Source: Pelagibacteraceae bacterium AG-365-D07 (GTDB lineage: Bacteria; Pseudomonadota; Alphaproteobacteria; Pelagibacterales; Pelagibacteraceae). Taken from it: a stretch of 53,323 nt of DNA. The DNA is taken from positions 1 through 53,323 of the forward strand of contig QCGH01000007.1 of NCBI GenBank assembly GCA_003280005.1, read 5' to 3'. Every line of letters begins with the position of its first letter. The first letter of the stretch is position 1. A program made the position numbers and the translations under genes. Under the pieces are notes generated by a model, which was not told the DNA's origin, did not search any database, and saw only the letters and a program-made list of their open reading frames with translations. This document shows positions 1 to 8,319 of the stretch, piece by piece.

Positions 1-994
1 TATCTACTCCAGTTGGTAAAGTTATTTCACTACATAAGTTCGAAGTTTTAACAGTTAAACCCGCAAGCTTATGGTGTTGTGGAATTTGTCTATTAACTGT
101 GTCTATATAAATTATATAAGGTTCTCCAGTTTCAACTCTTGCAGTTAAAAGTCTTATCCATAAATTTCTAGCTGAAACAGTAGACTGAACAGCACCATCT
201 TTAGGACTTTTCAAAGCCCATTGTTCATCAAGTTCGACCGCTCTCATAAAAGCATCACTCACAAGAACTCCATGGTGTAAATTTAATGATCTTCTATTTG
301 GATCGCCACCTGTGGGTCTTCTCATTTCAATAAATTCTTCAATTTCAGGATGATCAATTGGTAGATAACAAGCTGCAGATCCTCTTCTTAATGAACCTTG
401 ACTGATAGCCATTGTTAATGAGTCCATAACTTTTATAAAAGGTATAATCCCAGATGTTTTGCCTACTCTTCCAATTTTTTCTCCAATAGACCTTAGATTG
501 CCCCAATAACTTCCTATACCCCCACCTTTTGCAGCAAGCCAAACATTTTCACTCCATAAATCTAAAATTCCATGCAGGCTATCTCCAGCTTCATTTAAAA
601 AACATGAAATAGGCAATCCTCTCTTTGTTCCACCATTTGATAGAACTGGCGTTGCCGGCATGAACCATAAATTACTTATATAATTATATAATCTTTGAGC
701 ATGTAAGTTGTCATCCGCATAATGACTTGCAACTCTTGCAAATAGATCTTGAAAAGATTCATTGTGTCCAAGATACCTGTCACTTAGCGTTGCTTTGCCA
801 AAATCAGTTAAGTTTTTGTCTTTGGATCTATCAATTTTAATTGTAATACCTTGTGAATTTTGAAATAGCTCAGTGCTGTCTGAAAGTGAGAATAAATCTG
901 GCCTTTTTTTAGAAATATCTTCTATATAGGTTGAATTGTTATTAGTATATTCAGTGACAGCTTTTTTGATGGCTTGAGACAAGACTTTATTCAT
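1..994 (-). CDS. Ribonucleoside-diphosphate reductase large (alpha) subunit, 5' part
   Basis: N-terminal 331 residues of the catalytic subunit that reduces ribonucleotides to deoxyribonucleotides for DNA synthesis; the gene runs off the left edge of the window. Visible family landmarks are MPATPVLSNGG, the redox cysteine in GLPISCF (about residue 131), an AAKGGGIGSYWG loop, and near the window edge SNLCSEI, whose cysteine (about residue 321) matches the thiyl-radical cysteine of NrdA-type enzymes. The ATG at 994 is preceded six bases upstream by an AAGGA ribosome-binding site. The class (I or II) cannot be settled because the C-terminus and any small-subunit gene lie outside. The upstream region carries what look like paired NrdR boxes (1032-1078). 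Family call is firm; class is uncertain. Confidence 0.9.
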   Translation of the reverse strand, partial: MNKVLSQAIKKAVTEYTNNNSTYIEDISKKRPDLFSLSDSTELFQNSQGITIKIDRSKDKNLTDFGKATLSDRYLGHNESFQDLFARVASHYADDNLHAQRLYNYISNLWFMPATPVLSNGGTKRGLPISCFLNEAGDSLHGILDLWSENVWLAAKGGGIGSYWGNLRSIGEKIGRVGKTSGIIPFIKVMDSLTMAISQGSLRRGSAACYLPIDHPEIEEFIEMRRPTGGDPNRRSLNLHHGVLVSDAFMRAVELDEQWALKSPKDGAVQSTVSARNLWIRLLTARVETGEPYIIYIDTVNRQIPQHHKLAGLTVKTSNLCSEITLPTGVD

Positions 995-1031
995 GTATCT
1001 TCCTTATTATATACGTTAAACTTATGTAAAA

Positions 1032-1078
1032 CAACTATATGTTGTGTGTTGAATAGGTTAATATACTATATAAACTAC
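1032..1078. promoter_or_regulatory. Probable tandem NrdR boxes upstream of the reductase gene
   Basis: Two AT-rich imperfect palindromes lie 38-84 bases upstream of the reductase start. Box 1 (1032-1047) is CAACTATATGTTGTGT and contains a perfect ACAAC-TATAT-GTTGT inverted repeat (1031-1045). Box 2 (1063-1078) is ATACTATATAAACTAC. Both share the CTATAT core of the NrdR consensus (ACACWATATATWGTGT), and their starts are 31 bp apart, the three-turn spacing known for NrdR pairs. Box 2 is a weaker match. The site lies in a divergent gap, so it could also affect the mutase gene. Confidence 0.55.
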
Positions 1079-1152
1079 AATTCAAGAGAACATTTATAGA
1101 AAATTGGATTTTTTATTCAACAAAAAAACAAAAAAAATGTAGATATATCCAC

Positions 1153-2597
1153 ATGTCTAAAACTATAAAAATCGATCCATTTGGCTTTAGAGAATATGAC
1201 GCACGATGGTTGTATCCAAAAAACATAAATCTAGAAGGAATCAGGGAAATTGGAAAAGGCTTTGGTTCACAAGTAATAAAAGTTAAAAAAAATGCAAGAG
1301 TTACTGTTGGATATGATTACAGGTCTTATAGTGAAGAGGTAAAAGATAGTTTTGTAAAAGGTTTAATTTCAACAGGGTGCAATGTTGAAGATCTTGGTTT
1401 GTGTCTTTCTCCTACAATTTACTTTTCTCAATTTGATCTAAATTGCGATGCTGTGGCAATGATAACAGCAAGCCATAATGAAAACGGTTGGACAGGAATA
1501 AAAATGGGTATCAAAAAGGCTTAACCCATTGTTATGAAGAAATGAAAGAATTAAAAGAAATAGTTCTAGAGAAAAAATTTGAAAGAGGTAACGGAACATA
1601 TAAGAAGATAGAAAACTATAAATCAAAATATATAGAAAATTTATCTAAAAATAAAATTAAAAAAAAACTAAAAGTAGTAGCTGCCTGTGGTAATGGAACG
1701 GCAGGTATTTTTGCACCAGAAATTCTAAGAAATATTGGTTGTGAAGTAATTGAATTAGATTGTGAATTAGATTTTACCTTTCCAAAATATAACCCAAATC
1801 CTGAAGATCTTAAAATGCTAAATGAAATTTCAAAATGTGTAAAGAAAAATAATGCAGATGTTGGTTTTGGATTTGATGGTGATGGAGACCGTGTAGGAGT
1901 TATCGACGAATCGGGAAATGAAATTTTTTCAGATAAAATTGGTCTTTTACTTGCGAGAGATATATCGAATTATTACCCCAAGAATAAATTCATTGTAGAT
2001 GTAAAGTCCACTGGATTATATGAAAATGATGATGTTTTAAAGAAAAATAATTGTGAAACAATTTATTGGAAAACAGGACATTCATACATAAAAAGGAAAG
2101 TTAATGAGGATAAAGCAATTGCTGGATTTGAAAAAAGTGGACATTTCTTTTTCAATCAACCACTAGGATATGGTTATGATGACGGTATTAATTCTGCAAT
2201 TCAAGTTTGTAAATTACTTGATAATGAAAAAAACAAATTAAGTAATCTGATAGCTTCTTTGCCAAAAACTTATCAAAGTCCAACAATGGGTCCATTTTGT
2301 AAAGATGATGAAAAATATGGTATTATAGATGAAATAACCAAAAAAATAATCAAATTAAAGGATACTGGCCAAAAGATTGATGATCAGGAAATTAATAATA
2401 TTTTAACTATAAATGGAATTAGGTTTAGTCTTAAAGATGGTTCGTGGGGTTTAATTAGAGCTTCTTCAAACAAACCATCATTAGTAATAGTAACCGAAAG
2501 CCCAACCTCTGATGAAAGAAAGAAAAATATTTTTTATTTTATAGATGAGCTGCTTCAAGAGACTGGAAAAATTGGTGAATATGATCAGAAGATTTAA
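1153..2597 (+). pseudogene. Phosphomannomutase/phosphoglucomutase, interrupted by a one-base frameshift
   Basis: Alpha-D-phosphohexomutase that interconverts hexose 1- and 6-phosphates for surface-sugar nucleotides. Reading frame 1 (1153-1524) carries the phosphoserine loop TASHNENGWTG (Ser about 107). The rest lies in another frame, read from about 1510 to 2597, with the metal loop GFDGDGDR, the sugar loop FEKSGH and the phosphate-binding RASSNKPS. The join is at ATCAAAAAGGC (about 1510-1520), where five A's are present; six would give a continuous protein of about 480 residues reading IKKGLTH, the expected family sequence and length. No residue is missing elsewhere. It may be a homopolymer sequencing error, a recent mutation, or slippage; the slippery motif C AAA AAG is weak. 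Function of the intact form is confident. Confidence 0.85.
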
Positions 2598-2637
2598 ATT
2601 AGAAATTCAATTATAAAGAGTTAATCAAAATAGAGAG

Positions 2638-2694
2638 AATCGGATATAAGATAATTAAGGGAGTGGCAGAGGGAGACTGAAACCGCTCCCGATT
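2638..2694 (+). terminator. GC-rich hairpin between convergent genes
   Basis: GGGAGTGG (2659-2666) pairs with CCGCTCCC (2683-2690) through eight pairs including one G-T wobble. An inner CAG/CTG extension leaves an AGGGAGA loop. It is followed by GATTTTATAT. An outer AATC/GATT pairing (2638-2641 with 2691-2694) is also possible. Its position just after the mutase gene and before the stop of the oppositely oriented permease fits a terminator for the plus-strand gene; the short T run makes it imperfect. A small structured RNA is an alternative. Confidence 0.5.
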
Positions 2695-3528
2695 TTATAT
2701 ATTTAAATATCTATAGAAAAAAATAGTTCCAACAACTAGTAGAAATATTCCAAAAAACCTTGTAATTTTTTGTTTTTCAATTTTATGTACAGCGTTCGCT
2801 CCAACCTTTGCCATAAGCGTTGTAATTGGTATAAAAATTAATAGTGCTGGAACATTAATAAAACCAATACTTAAAGGGAGATTTGCATCTAAATATGATC
2901 CAGAAATTAAGAAGCCTATAGCTCCAAATAAAGCAATAAAAAAGCCTATAGCTGCGGCACTTCCAATAGCTTTATCTATTGGATAACCAAAATATTTAAG
3001 AATAGGAACATTCATCACGGCTCCCCCTATACCCATAGGTGCGGAAACAAATCCCGAAATAAATCCAAAAACTATTTTTGGAAGTAGATTAAAATTAGGT
3101 TTGGTCTCTTGAGCTTTTTCCTTCAAAAATAGCAAATAAATACTTAAAAAATAAACAACTATTGTAAAAAATAATATTAAACCTTTTGTTTTCATAATCG
3201 ATGCTAGAGATGTTCCAACGATTACACCTATAATAACAAAAAGTGCATATGACTTTATTATTTGAAGATCTACTGCTCCGTGTTTATTATGTGTATAAAT
3301 TGAAACAAAAGATGTAGGTATGATTATTGAAAATGAGGTTCCAACCGCTAAGTGCATAACGTAATTTGGATCTATATTAAGTGAACCGAATATAAAAAAT
3401 AAAAAAGGTACTGTAATTAATCCACCACCAATACCAAACAATCCTGCAAAAAAACCGACTGGAAAAGCAGTTATAACCATCAATATTATAAATAGTAAAT
3501 ATTGATTATCTAAAATTTGGCTAATCAA
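2695..3528 (-). CDS. TauE/SafE-family membrane permease (probable anion/sulfite exporter)
   Basis: A 277-residue polytopic inner-membrane protein with the internal duplication typical of TauE/SafE (old DUF81): GFFAGLFGIGGG near residue 25 and GFVSAPMGIGGAVMNVP near residue 160, each starting a bundle of hydrophobic helices. Members export sulfite, sulfoacetate or related anions. The reading frame opens with TTG directly after the dusA stop codon (TAATTG), with AAGAAGTGAG upstream; the first ATG is 16 codons further in and would cut the first helix. The taurine genes 46 kb away would generate sulfite downstream, so sulfite export is an attractive but unproved role. Substrate unknown. Confidence 0.82.
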   Translation of the reverse strand: MISQILDNQYLLFIILMVITAFPVGFFAGLFGIGGGLITVPFLFFIFGSLNIDPNYVMHLAVGTSFSIIIPTSFVSIYTHNKHGAVDLQIIKSYALFVIIGVIVGTSLASIMKTKGLILFFTIVVYFLSIYLLFLKEKAQETKPNFNLLPKIVFGFISGFVSAPMGIGGAVMNVPILKYFGYPIDKAIGSAAAIGFFIALFGAIGFLISGSYLDANLPLSIGFINVPALLIFIPITTLMAKVGANAVHKIEKQKITRFFGIFLLVVGTIFFYRYLNI

Positions 3529-4512
3529 TTAAATACTCACTTCTTGACGTTGTGGGTGCTTAACCTTGTCTAAGATATGATCTACTTTTTGAACATCGGC
3601 GTTTCTTACACACATATTTTCACTTAAATATCTTTTCCAAAAACTGGATCCAGATATTCCATGATATAAACCAAGTGTATGTCTCATTATATGATGAAGC
3701 CTAGTACCTTTTTTAATTTCAACTTTAACATAATTAATTAATTCTTTGATTACATCTTCTCTGGTTAGAATATTCTCAGTTGAATAAATTTCTTTTTCGA
3801 TATCCGCTAAAAAATATGGTGAATGGTAAACTGATCTTCCAATCATTACACCATCAACCTTTTTTAAGTGATGTTTAATTTGATCAGTATTTGTAATTCC
3901 ACCATTAATTACAATATCAAGATCAGGAAAATCTTCTTTAAGTTTGTAAACAATATCATATTTCAGTGGCGGTATATTTAGGTTTTGCTTTGGTGTAAAT
4001 TTTCCAAGCATTGCTTTTCTTGCATGCATAATAAAAGTTTTTACTCCTGTTTTTGATAAAAGATTTACAAAGTTGTAAATATTTTCATAATCTTCTACGT
4101 TATCGTAACCAATTCTAGTTTTAACTGTCACCGGTAGCTTTGTAGATGCAATCATTTCATTTAAGCAATCTGCAACTAAATTTGGTTCTTTCATTAAACA
4201 TGCACCAAATTTATTTTTTTGAACTTTTTTGCTTGGACATCCTAAATTAAGATTAATTTCATCATAACCAAACTCCTCGCCAATTTTTGCAGCATTTGAT
4301 AATAGTTTAGGTGATGATCCACCTAATTGAAGTGCAACAGGTTTTTCTTTAATATTGAATTCTAGAAGTCTTTTTTTATCCCCTCTATCAATAGCCTCCG
4401 ATACAATCATCTCTGTGTAAAGAAGAACATTTTTACTAATTAATCTTAAAAAATACCTTTCATGACGATCTGTACAATCCATCATAGGTGCAACTGAAAC
4501 TAATCTATTCAT
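3529..4512 (-). CDS. dusA: tRNA-dihydrouridine synthase A
   Basis: Flavin-dependent reductase that makes dihydrouridine in the D-loop of tRNAs (U20/U20a in DusA). The 327-residue protein starts MNRLVSVAPMMDCTDRH, the DusA signature. It has LQLGGSSPKLL and NLNLGCPSKKVQ for flavin binding, the catalytic cysteine in GACLM, and HARKAMLGKFTPKQN followed by VINGGI. The open frame continues 23 codons further upstream into rpoZ, but the ATG at 4512 begins exactly at the conserved N-terminus. It sits 28 bases after rpoZ and abuts the TauE/SafE gene, so a three-gene operon is likely. Confidence 0.94.
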   Translation of the reverse strand: MNRLVSVAPMMDCTDRHERYFLRLISKNVLLYTEMIVSEAIDRGDKKRLLEFNIKEKPVALQLGGSSPKLLSNAAKIGEEFGYDEINLNLGCPSKKVQKNKFGACLMKEPNLVADCLNEMIASTKLPVTVKTRIGYDNVEDYENIYNFVNLLSKTGVKTFIMHARKAMLGKFTPKQNLNIPPLKYDIVYKLKEDFPDLDIVINGGITNTDQIKHHLKKVDGVMIGRSVYHSPYFLADIEKEIYSTENILTREDVIKELINYVKVEIKKGTRLHHIMRHTLGLYHGISGSSFWKRYLSENMCVRNADVQKVDHILDKVKHPQRQEVSI

Positions 4513-4540
4513 AAATATTTTGCGAATTAATATTATTTGA

Positions 4541-5056
4541 CTAACTATTTGAAGTTTCCGATTCTTCAGTAGAATCTTCACTATTTTCTTTTTCAGACAT
4601 TTGCTCTAATGAAACATCCTCATTTTGTGACTCAGTTTCGTCTACTTGAACATCTGGTGTGTTAGTTAATTCAGCGAGATCATCTTGAGATACCTGTATT
4701 TTTTCTGGAATTTTTCTTGCTCTTTTTGATGGCAAAATAGGAACACCGCTTTTTGAGATTTCACCTTTGTAAAGATTTTCAAAATCATCGCCTATTTCCT
4801 CATCATCTTCTGTAGTATCATCTATTTGTTCAACATGTTTTCTTAGTTTGTAAACTGCGCTATCAACCAATTCTGAAACTTTAACTTTTTCCTCTGCTAT
4901 TTCTCTCAATGAAATTACTGTGTTTTTGTCATTATCTCTAGATAAAGACGGTTCAATACCTGAGTTAAGTTGTGTTACTCTTTCTTTAGCGACCAAAACA
5001 AGTTGGTAGGGACTTTCAACCTTATCAATACAATCTTCTACAGTTACTCTTGCCAT
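4541..5056 (-). CDS. rpoZ: RNA polymerase omega subunit with long acidic tail
   Basis: Omega subunit, which helps assemble RNA polymerase by clamping the beta' subunit. The N-terminal 70 or so residues are canonical: MARVTVEDCIDKVESPYQLVLVA-type start, then NTVISLREIAE. At 171 residues it is far longer than the usual 70-130. The extra C-terminal half is rich in Glu, Asp, Ser and Thr (for example SEKENSEDSTEESETSNS) and is probably disordered. It is first in a minus-strand run with dusA. The alphaproteobacterial neighbour spoT is not seen here. Confidence 0.93.
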   Translation of the reverse strand: MARVTVEDCIDKVESPYQLVLVAKERVTQLNSGIEPSLSRDNDKNTVISLREIAEEKVKVSELVDSAVYKLRKHVEQIDDTTEDDEEIGDDFENLYKGEISKSGVPILPSKRARKIPEKIQVSQDDLAELTNTPDVQVDETESQNEDVSLEQMSEKENSEDSTEESETSNS

Positions 5057-5097
5057 GCGAGGTGTTTATACTCCGATCAAAACAAAATCAAGGATTT

Positions 5098-6306
5098 TTA
5101 TATTTTAATTGGATTTAGCTTATTTTTTATAAGGAAAAGTAAAATCAACGAAATTGATATATAAATTGCAGATATTATAGCAATCTGCTCTATGGAGAAA
5201 CCCCTGTCAATCAATAGTCCAAACAAAGCAGTGCCAAATGCGGTTGCAAAAACCATAAGGGCTGTGGTCAGTGCTTTTATTGAGCCTATATATTTTACAC
5301 CATAAATTTCAGCCCATGTAGAGGATCCTAAAACGTTTGCAAATCCGTTAGAAATTCCAATTAAACCAAGAAAAATAAATGCGGTTGCGGGATGATCAAA
5401 ATATATTATCACTATTACGGCAAGTAACAGAGGAATATTCATATAGATTAATAATTTTCTACTGGTGAACTTGTCTATTAAAAAACCTGATAAAAATAAA
5501 GTTATTACAGATAGTATCGAATAAGCCATGAAAGATTGAGCGATAATAAATGGTCCCCAGTTTTTAGATTCTAAAATAAAAGATTGATAAACAAAAGTGC
5601 CTGTGGCAATCCAGGGCATCGCAAGCATATTTGCGCATACAATATAAAATCTGAAATCTTTAATAACTTCAATTCGCTTCCAGTCTTTAATTTTATCTTC
5701 TGAGAAATTTTCGTCCTCTTGCGTTTCTCTGGATTCAAAATTCAAATTTTTCACAAGAAAGTAAGAGGCAATAGGTAAAAAAATTATTACAATCAAAGAA
5801 ATTGTAATCCATATATGTTTCCAATTATAAATTGCTAAAAGATATACAATTAATACTGGAAGAATAAACTCAGCTGTTGAAAGACCAAACCATCCAGTAC
5901 TTAATGCCTTTCCCCTAGATTTTGTAAAATATCTTGAAATAGTTGTTGTTGCAGTATGAGACATCATGCCTTGTCCCGAAAATCTCATTAAAAAAATTCC
6001 AATAAATAACAAAGATATAGATGATATTTTTGAAAAGAAAAAAGATGAAAAAGATAGTACTAAAATTACAAATAAAGCAAACTTTGAAATATTAATGTCA
6101 TCTATTTTTTTTCCAACCCAAATTAAAAGAAAACTACTTAATAGAGTTGCTGATGCATATATCGAGCCAAACTGACCATGAGAAATAGAGAGTTCGTTTC
6201 TTATACTTGAGTTAAAAAGTCCTAAAAAAAAACTCTGTCCAAAGCTAGAAAAAAATGTAAATATAAATCCAAATATAATTACTTTTAAACTTAAACTTTT
6301 AAACAT
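5098..6306 (-). CDS. Major facilitator superfamily transporter
   Basis: A 402-residue inner-membrane carrier with about twelve hydrophobic segments split by a charged central loop (RETQEDENFSEDKIKDWKR, about residues 195-213). The first half shows the MFS loop 2-3 signature region after helix 2 (WVGKKIDDINISK) and a SRYFTKSRGKALS segment. The substrate cannot be read from the sequence. The start codon at 6306 lies only eight bases from the divergent start at 6315, so both promoters must reach into each other's coding sequence. Confidence 0.82.
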   Translation of the reverse strand: MFKSLSLKVIIFGFIFTFFSSFGQSFFLGLFNSSIRNELSISHGQFGSIYASATLLSSFLLIWVGKKIDDINISKFALFVILVLSFSSFFFSKISSISLLFIGIFLMRFSGQGMMSHTATTTISRYFTKSRGKALSTGWFGLSTAEFILPVLIVYLLAIYNWKHIWITISLIVIIFLPIASYFLVKNLNFESRETQEDENFSEDKIKDWKRIEVIKDFRFYIVCANMLAMPWIATGTFVYQSFILESKNWGPFIIAQSFMAYSILSVITLFLSGFLIDKFTSRKLLIYMNIPLLLAVIVIIYFDHPATAFIFLGLIGISNGFANVLGSSTWAEIYGVKYIGSIKALTTALMVFATAFGTALFGLLIDRGFSIEQIAIISAIYISISLILLFLIKNKLNPIKI

Positions 6307-6314
6307 AAAAAATT

Positions 6315-7184
6315 ATGACTTGTAATGTTGCTTTCATCGGTCTTGGCGTAATGGGTTATCCAATGGCTGGTTATATATCAAAAGGTGGGCACAGTGTAAC
6401 TGTTTTTAACAGAACTAAATCAAAAGCAGAAAAATGGATAAGTGAATATAAAGGTAAAATGGCAGAAACACCTGCTGAGGCAGCAAAGGATGCTGAATAT
6501 ATATTTACATGTGTTGGAAATGATAACGATTTAAGAGAAGTTACTTTTGGTAAAAATGGTGCATTTAAAACTATTAAGAAAGGAGCAATCTACATTGATA
6601 ACACCACAGCTTCTGCAACAATTGCAAGAGAGATTTATGATTACGCCAAAAAAAATGAATTTGGTTCTCTTGATGCTCCGGTATCTGGTGGCCAAGCTGG
6701 TGCGGAAAATGGTGCATTGACAGTTATGATTGGTGGTGATCAAGCTGACTTTGATAAAGCTAAAGATAAGATTGATTGTTACAGCAAAAAAATGAAATTA
6801 CTTGGTAAAGCTGGTTCAGGACAATTAGCTAAAATGGTTAACCAAATTTGTATTGCAGGATTAGTTCAAGGATTATCTGAGGGAATTAATTTTGGAATGA
6901 AAGCTGGTTTAAATATGGAGGATGTAATTGAAGTGATATCAAAAGGTGCTGCCCAATCTTGGCAGATGGAAAATAGATATAAAACAATGATTGACGATAA
7001 GTTTGACTTTGGATTTGCAGTTGATTGGATGAGAAAAGATTTAAAAATTGCAATGGATGAAGCAAAAAATAATGGTTCTTTATTACCTATCACTGAACTT
7101 GTAGATAAATATTACGGAGATATTCAAGAAATGGGTGGCAACCGTTGGGATACATCAAGTTTAATTAGAAGATTTAGAAAGTAA
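6315..7184 (+). CDS. NAD(P)-dependent beta-hydroxyacid dehydrogenase (3-hydroxyisobutyrate dehydrogenase family)
   Basis: A 289-residue soluble dehydrogenase. It has the N-terminal Rossmann motif GLGVMGYPMAG (about 8-18), the substrate signature DAPVSGGQAGAENGAL (about 120-135), and the catalytic lysine in GSGQLAKMVNQ (about residue 171). Members oxidise 3-hydroxyisobutyrate or reduce tartronate/succinic/glyoxylate semialdehydes; which applies cannot be told from sequence. The next gene follows after six bases, so the two are probably co-transcribed. The start MTCNVAFIGLG places the glycine loop at the normal distance. Confidence 0.87.
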   Translation: MTCNVAFIGLGVMGYPMAGYISKGGHSVTVFNRTKSKAEKWISEYKGKMAETPAEAAKDAEYIFTCVGNDNDLREVTFGKNGAFKTIKKGAIYIDNTTASATIAREIYDYAKKNEFGSLDAPVSGGQAGAENGALTVMIGGDQADFDKAKDKIDCYSKKMKLLGKAGSGQLAKMVNQICIAGLVQGLSEGINFGMKAGLNMEDVIEVISKGAAQSWQMENRYKTMIDDKFDFGFAVDWMRKDLKIAMDEAKNNGSLLPITELVDKYYGDIQEMGGNRWDTSSLIRRFRK

Positions 7185-7190
7185 TATTGT

Positions 7191-7790
7191 ATGCAACCAG
7201 CATACTACGAAAATTTGGAAGAAATTCAAAACAAGTATTGGTCTATGTTAGATGATGCTGTTACCAACAGAGCATCTCCTTTTAGAATTCCAGTTTTTAT
7301 GTGTGCTCATCAAGATGAAATTGATGGAAGAATAGTTGTACTAAGAAAGTCTGATAGAGAAAAAAATCTATTACAATTTCATACTGATCTCAGATCTCCA
7401 AAAGTGGATATTCTAAAAAAAAACAATAAAGCTTCACTACTTTTTTATGACAAAGAAGAAAAAATTCAATTAAGGGTTAAAGTTGATTGTGAAATAAATA
7501 ATCAAAACCCCACAACAGAAGAATCTTGGAAAAAAACTCAACATATAAGTAGAAGATGCTATTTGACAGATAGTCCCCCAGGAACTACATCGGAAAATCC
7601 TACATCTGGTATGATATCTAAATTAGAAGATTTTGATTATACAATGGAACAAAGTGAAGAAGGTTATAAAAACTTTACTGTTATTAGATGTAAAATTAAA
7701 TCTATTGAATGGCTATACCTTGCAGCCAAAGGACATCGAAGAGCTAAGTTTGATTTTTTAACTAATAAAAATGCTTGGTTAGTTCCTTAA
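7191..7790 (+). CDS. Pyridoxamine-phosphate-oxidase-like flavin-binding protein
   Basis: A 199-residue protein of the split-barrel FMN-binding superfamily (PNPOx-like, Alr4036-type). Segments such as [33 protein letters not shown] and [17 protein letters not shown] follow the family order: strand, phosphate contact, dimer strand. The extreme C-terminal WRLxP-like signature of true PdxH is replaced by GHRRAKFDF near residue 180, so it is probably not the vitamin B6 oxidase itself. It follows the dehydrogenase gene closely, and its stop overlaps the stop of the convergent gamma-carbonic-anhydrase gene. Confidence 0.75.
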   Translation: MQPAYYENLEEIQNKYWSMLDDAVTNRASPFRIPVFMCAHQDEIDGRIVVLRKSDREKNLLQFHTDLRSPKVDILKKNNKASLLFYDKEEKIQLRVKVDCEINNQNPTTEESWKKTQHISRRCYLTDSPPGTTSENPTSGMISKLEDFDYTMEQSEEGYKNFTVIRCKIKSIEWLYLAAKGHRRAKFDFLTNKNAWLVP

Positions 7791-8299
7791 AAGATCGATT
7801 CTGAATATTTTTTCCAATTGTCTTGATAATGTTTAGTATTTTCCAAAACTGCTTTTTTTTCTTCTTCTGTAACTTCTCTTATAATCTTACCAGGTGAGCC
7901 TATTACTAACGAGTTATCTGGTATCTCTTTATTTTCTGTAATTAGAGCTTTTGCGCCAATGATACAATTTCTTCCAATTTTTGCATTATTAAGAATCACT
8001 GCACCAATCCCAATTAAACTATTGTCCCCTATCGTACACCCATGAAGCATAACCATATGCCCGACTGTAACATTTTTTCCAACTTTTAATGGACAACCAG
8101 GATCTGTATGTAAAACACTGCCGTCTTGAACGTTTGACCCCTCACCTATATGAATATTTTCAATATCTCCTCTTAATGTCGCATTAAACCAAATACTAGA
8201 ATCCTTGTCTAATGTGACATCTCCTATTACTACTGCGTTTGGGGCTACCCAATTTTCGCCAGAGTTTTTTGGTTTTTTATCTTTTAAATCGTAAAACAT
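7787..8299 (-). CDS. Gamma-carbonic-anhydrase-like left-handed beta-helix protein
   Basis: A 170-residue hexapeptide-repeat protein of the YrdA/PaaY/CaiE group. Isoleucine/valine-rich repeats run from about residue 20 to 135 ([50 protein letters not shown]). Three histidines likely bind metal: one in VLHTDPG (about 66) and two in [10 protein letters not shown] (about 83 and 88). Carbonic anhydrase activity is proven for only some relatives, so an unassigned metal-dependent hydrolase/hydratase is possible. Its start is 20 bases from the divergent redoxin start. Confidence 0.85.
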   Translation of the reverse strand: MFYDLKDKKPKNSGENWVAPNAVVIGDVTLDKDSSIWFNATLRGDIENIHIGEGSNVQDGSVLHTDPGCPLKVGKNVTVGHMVMLHGCTIGDNSLIGIGAVILNNAKIGRNCIIGAKALITENKEIPDNSLVIGSPGKIIREVTEEEKKAVLENTKHYQDNWKKYSESIF

Positions 8300-8305
8300 A
8301 ATTTA

Positions 8306-8311
8306 TATAAT
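8306..8311 (+). promoter_or_regulatory. Candidate -10 box for the redoxin gene
   Basis: TATAAT lies nine bases before the ATG at 8320 inside the 20-base gap between divergent genes. Transcription from it would start at or next to the ATG, giving a leaderless or nearly leaderless message; no ribosome-binding site is visible. In an AT-rich genome a chance match is quite possible. Confidence 0.35.
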
Positions 8312-8319
8312 AATACATT

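Noticed and set aside
1512-1520. Programmed minus-one frameshift in the mutase gene
   Set aside because: The slippery run is C AAA AAG, not a full A AAA AAG heptamer, and no downstream pseudoknot was evident; a simple indel is more likely.
1488-1524. Independent second gene starting at 1488
   Set aside because: The start ATG falls inside the catalytic serine loop region of the first frame and the two protein parts match consecutive portions of one mutase.
4513-4581. Upstream start for dusA at 4581
   Set aside because: It overlaps rpoZ and adds 23 residues before the conserved N-terminus.
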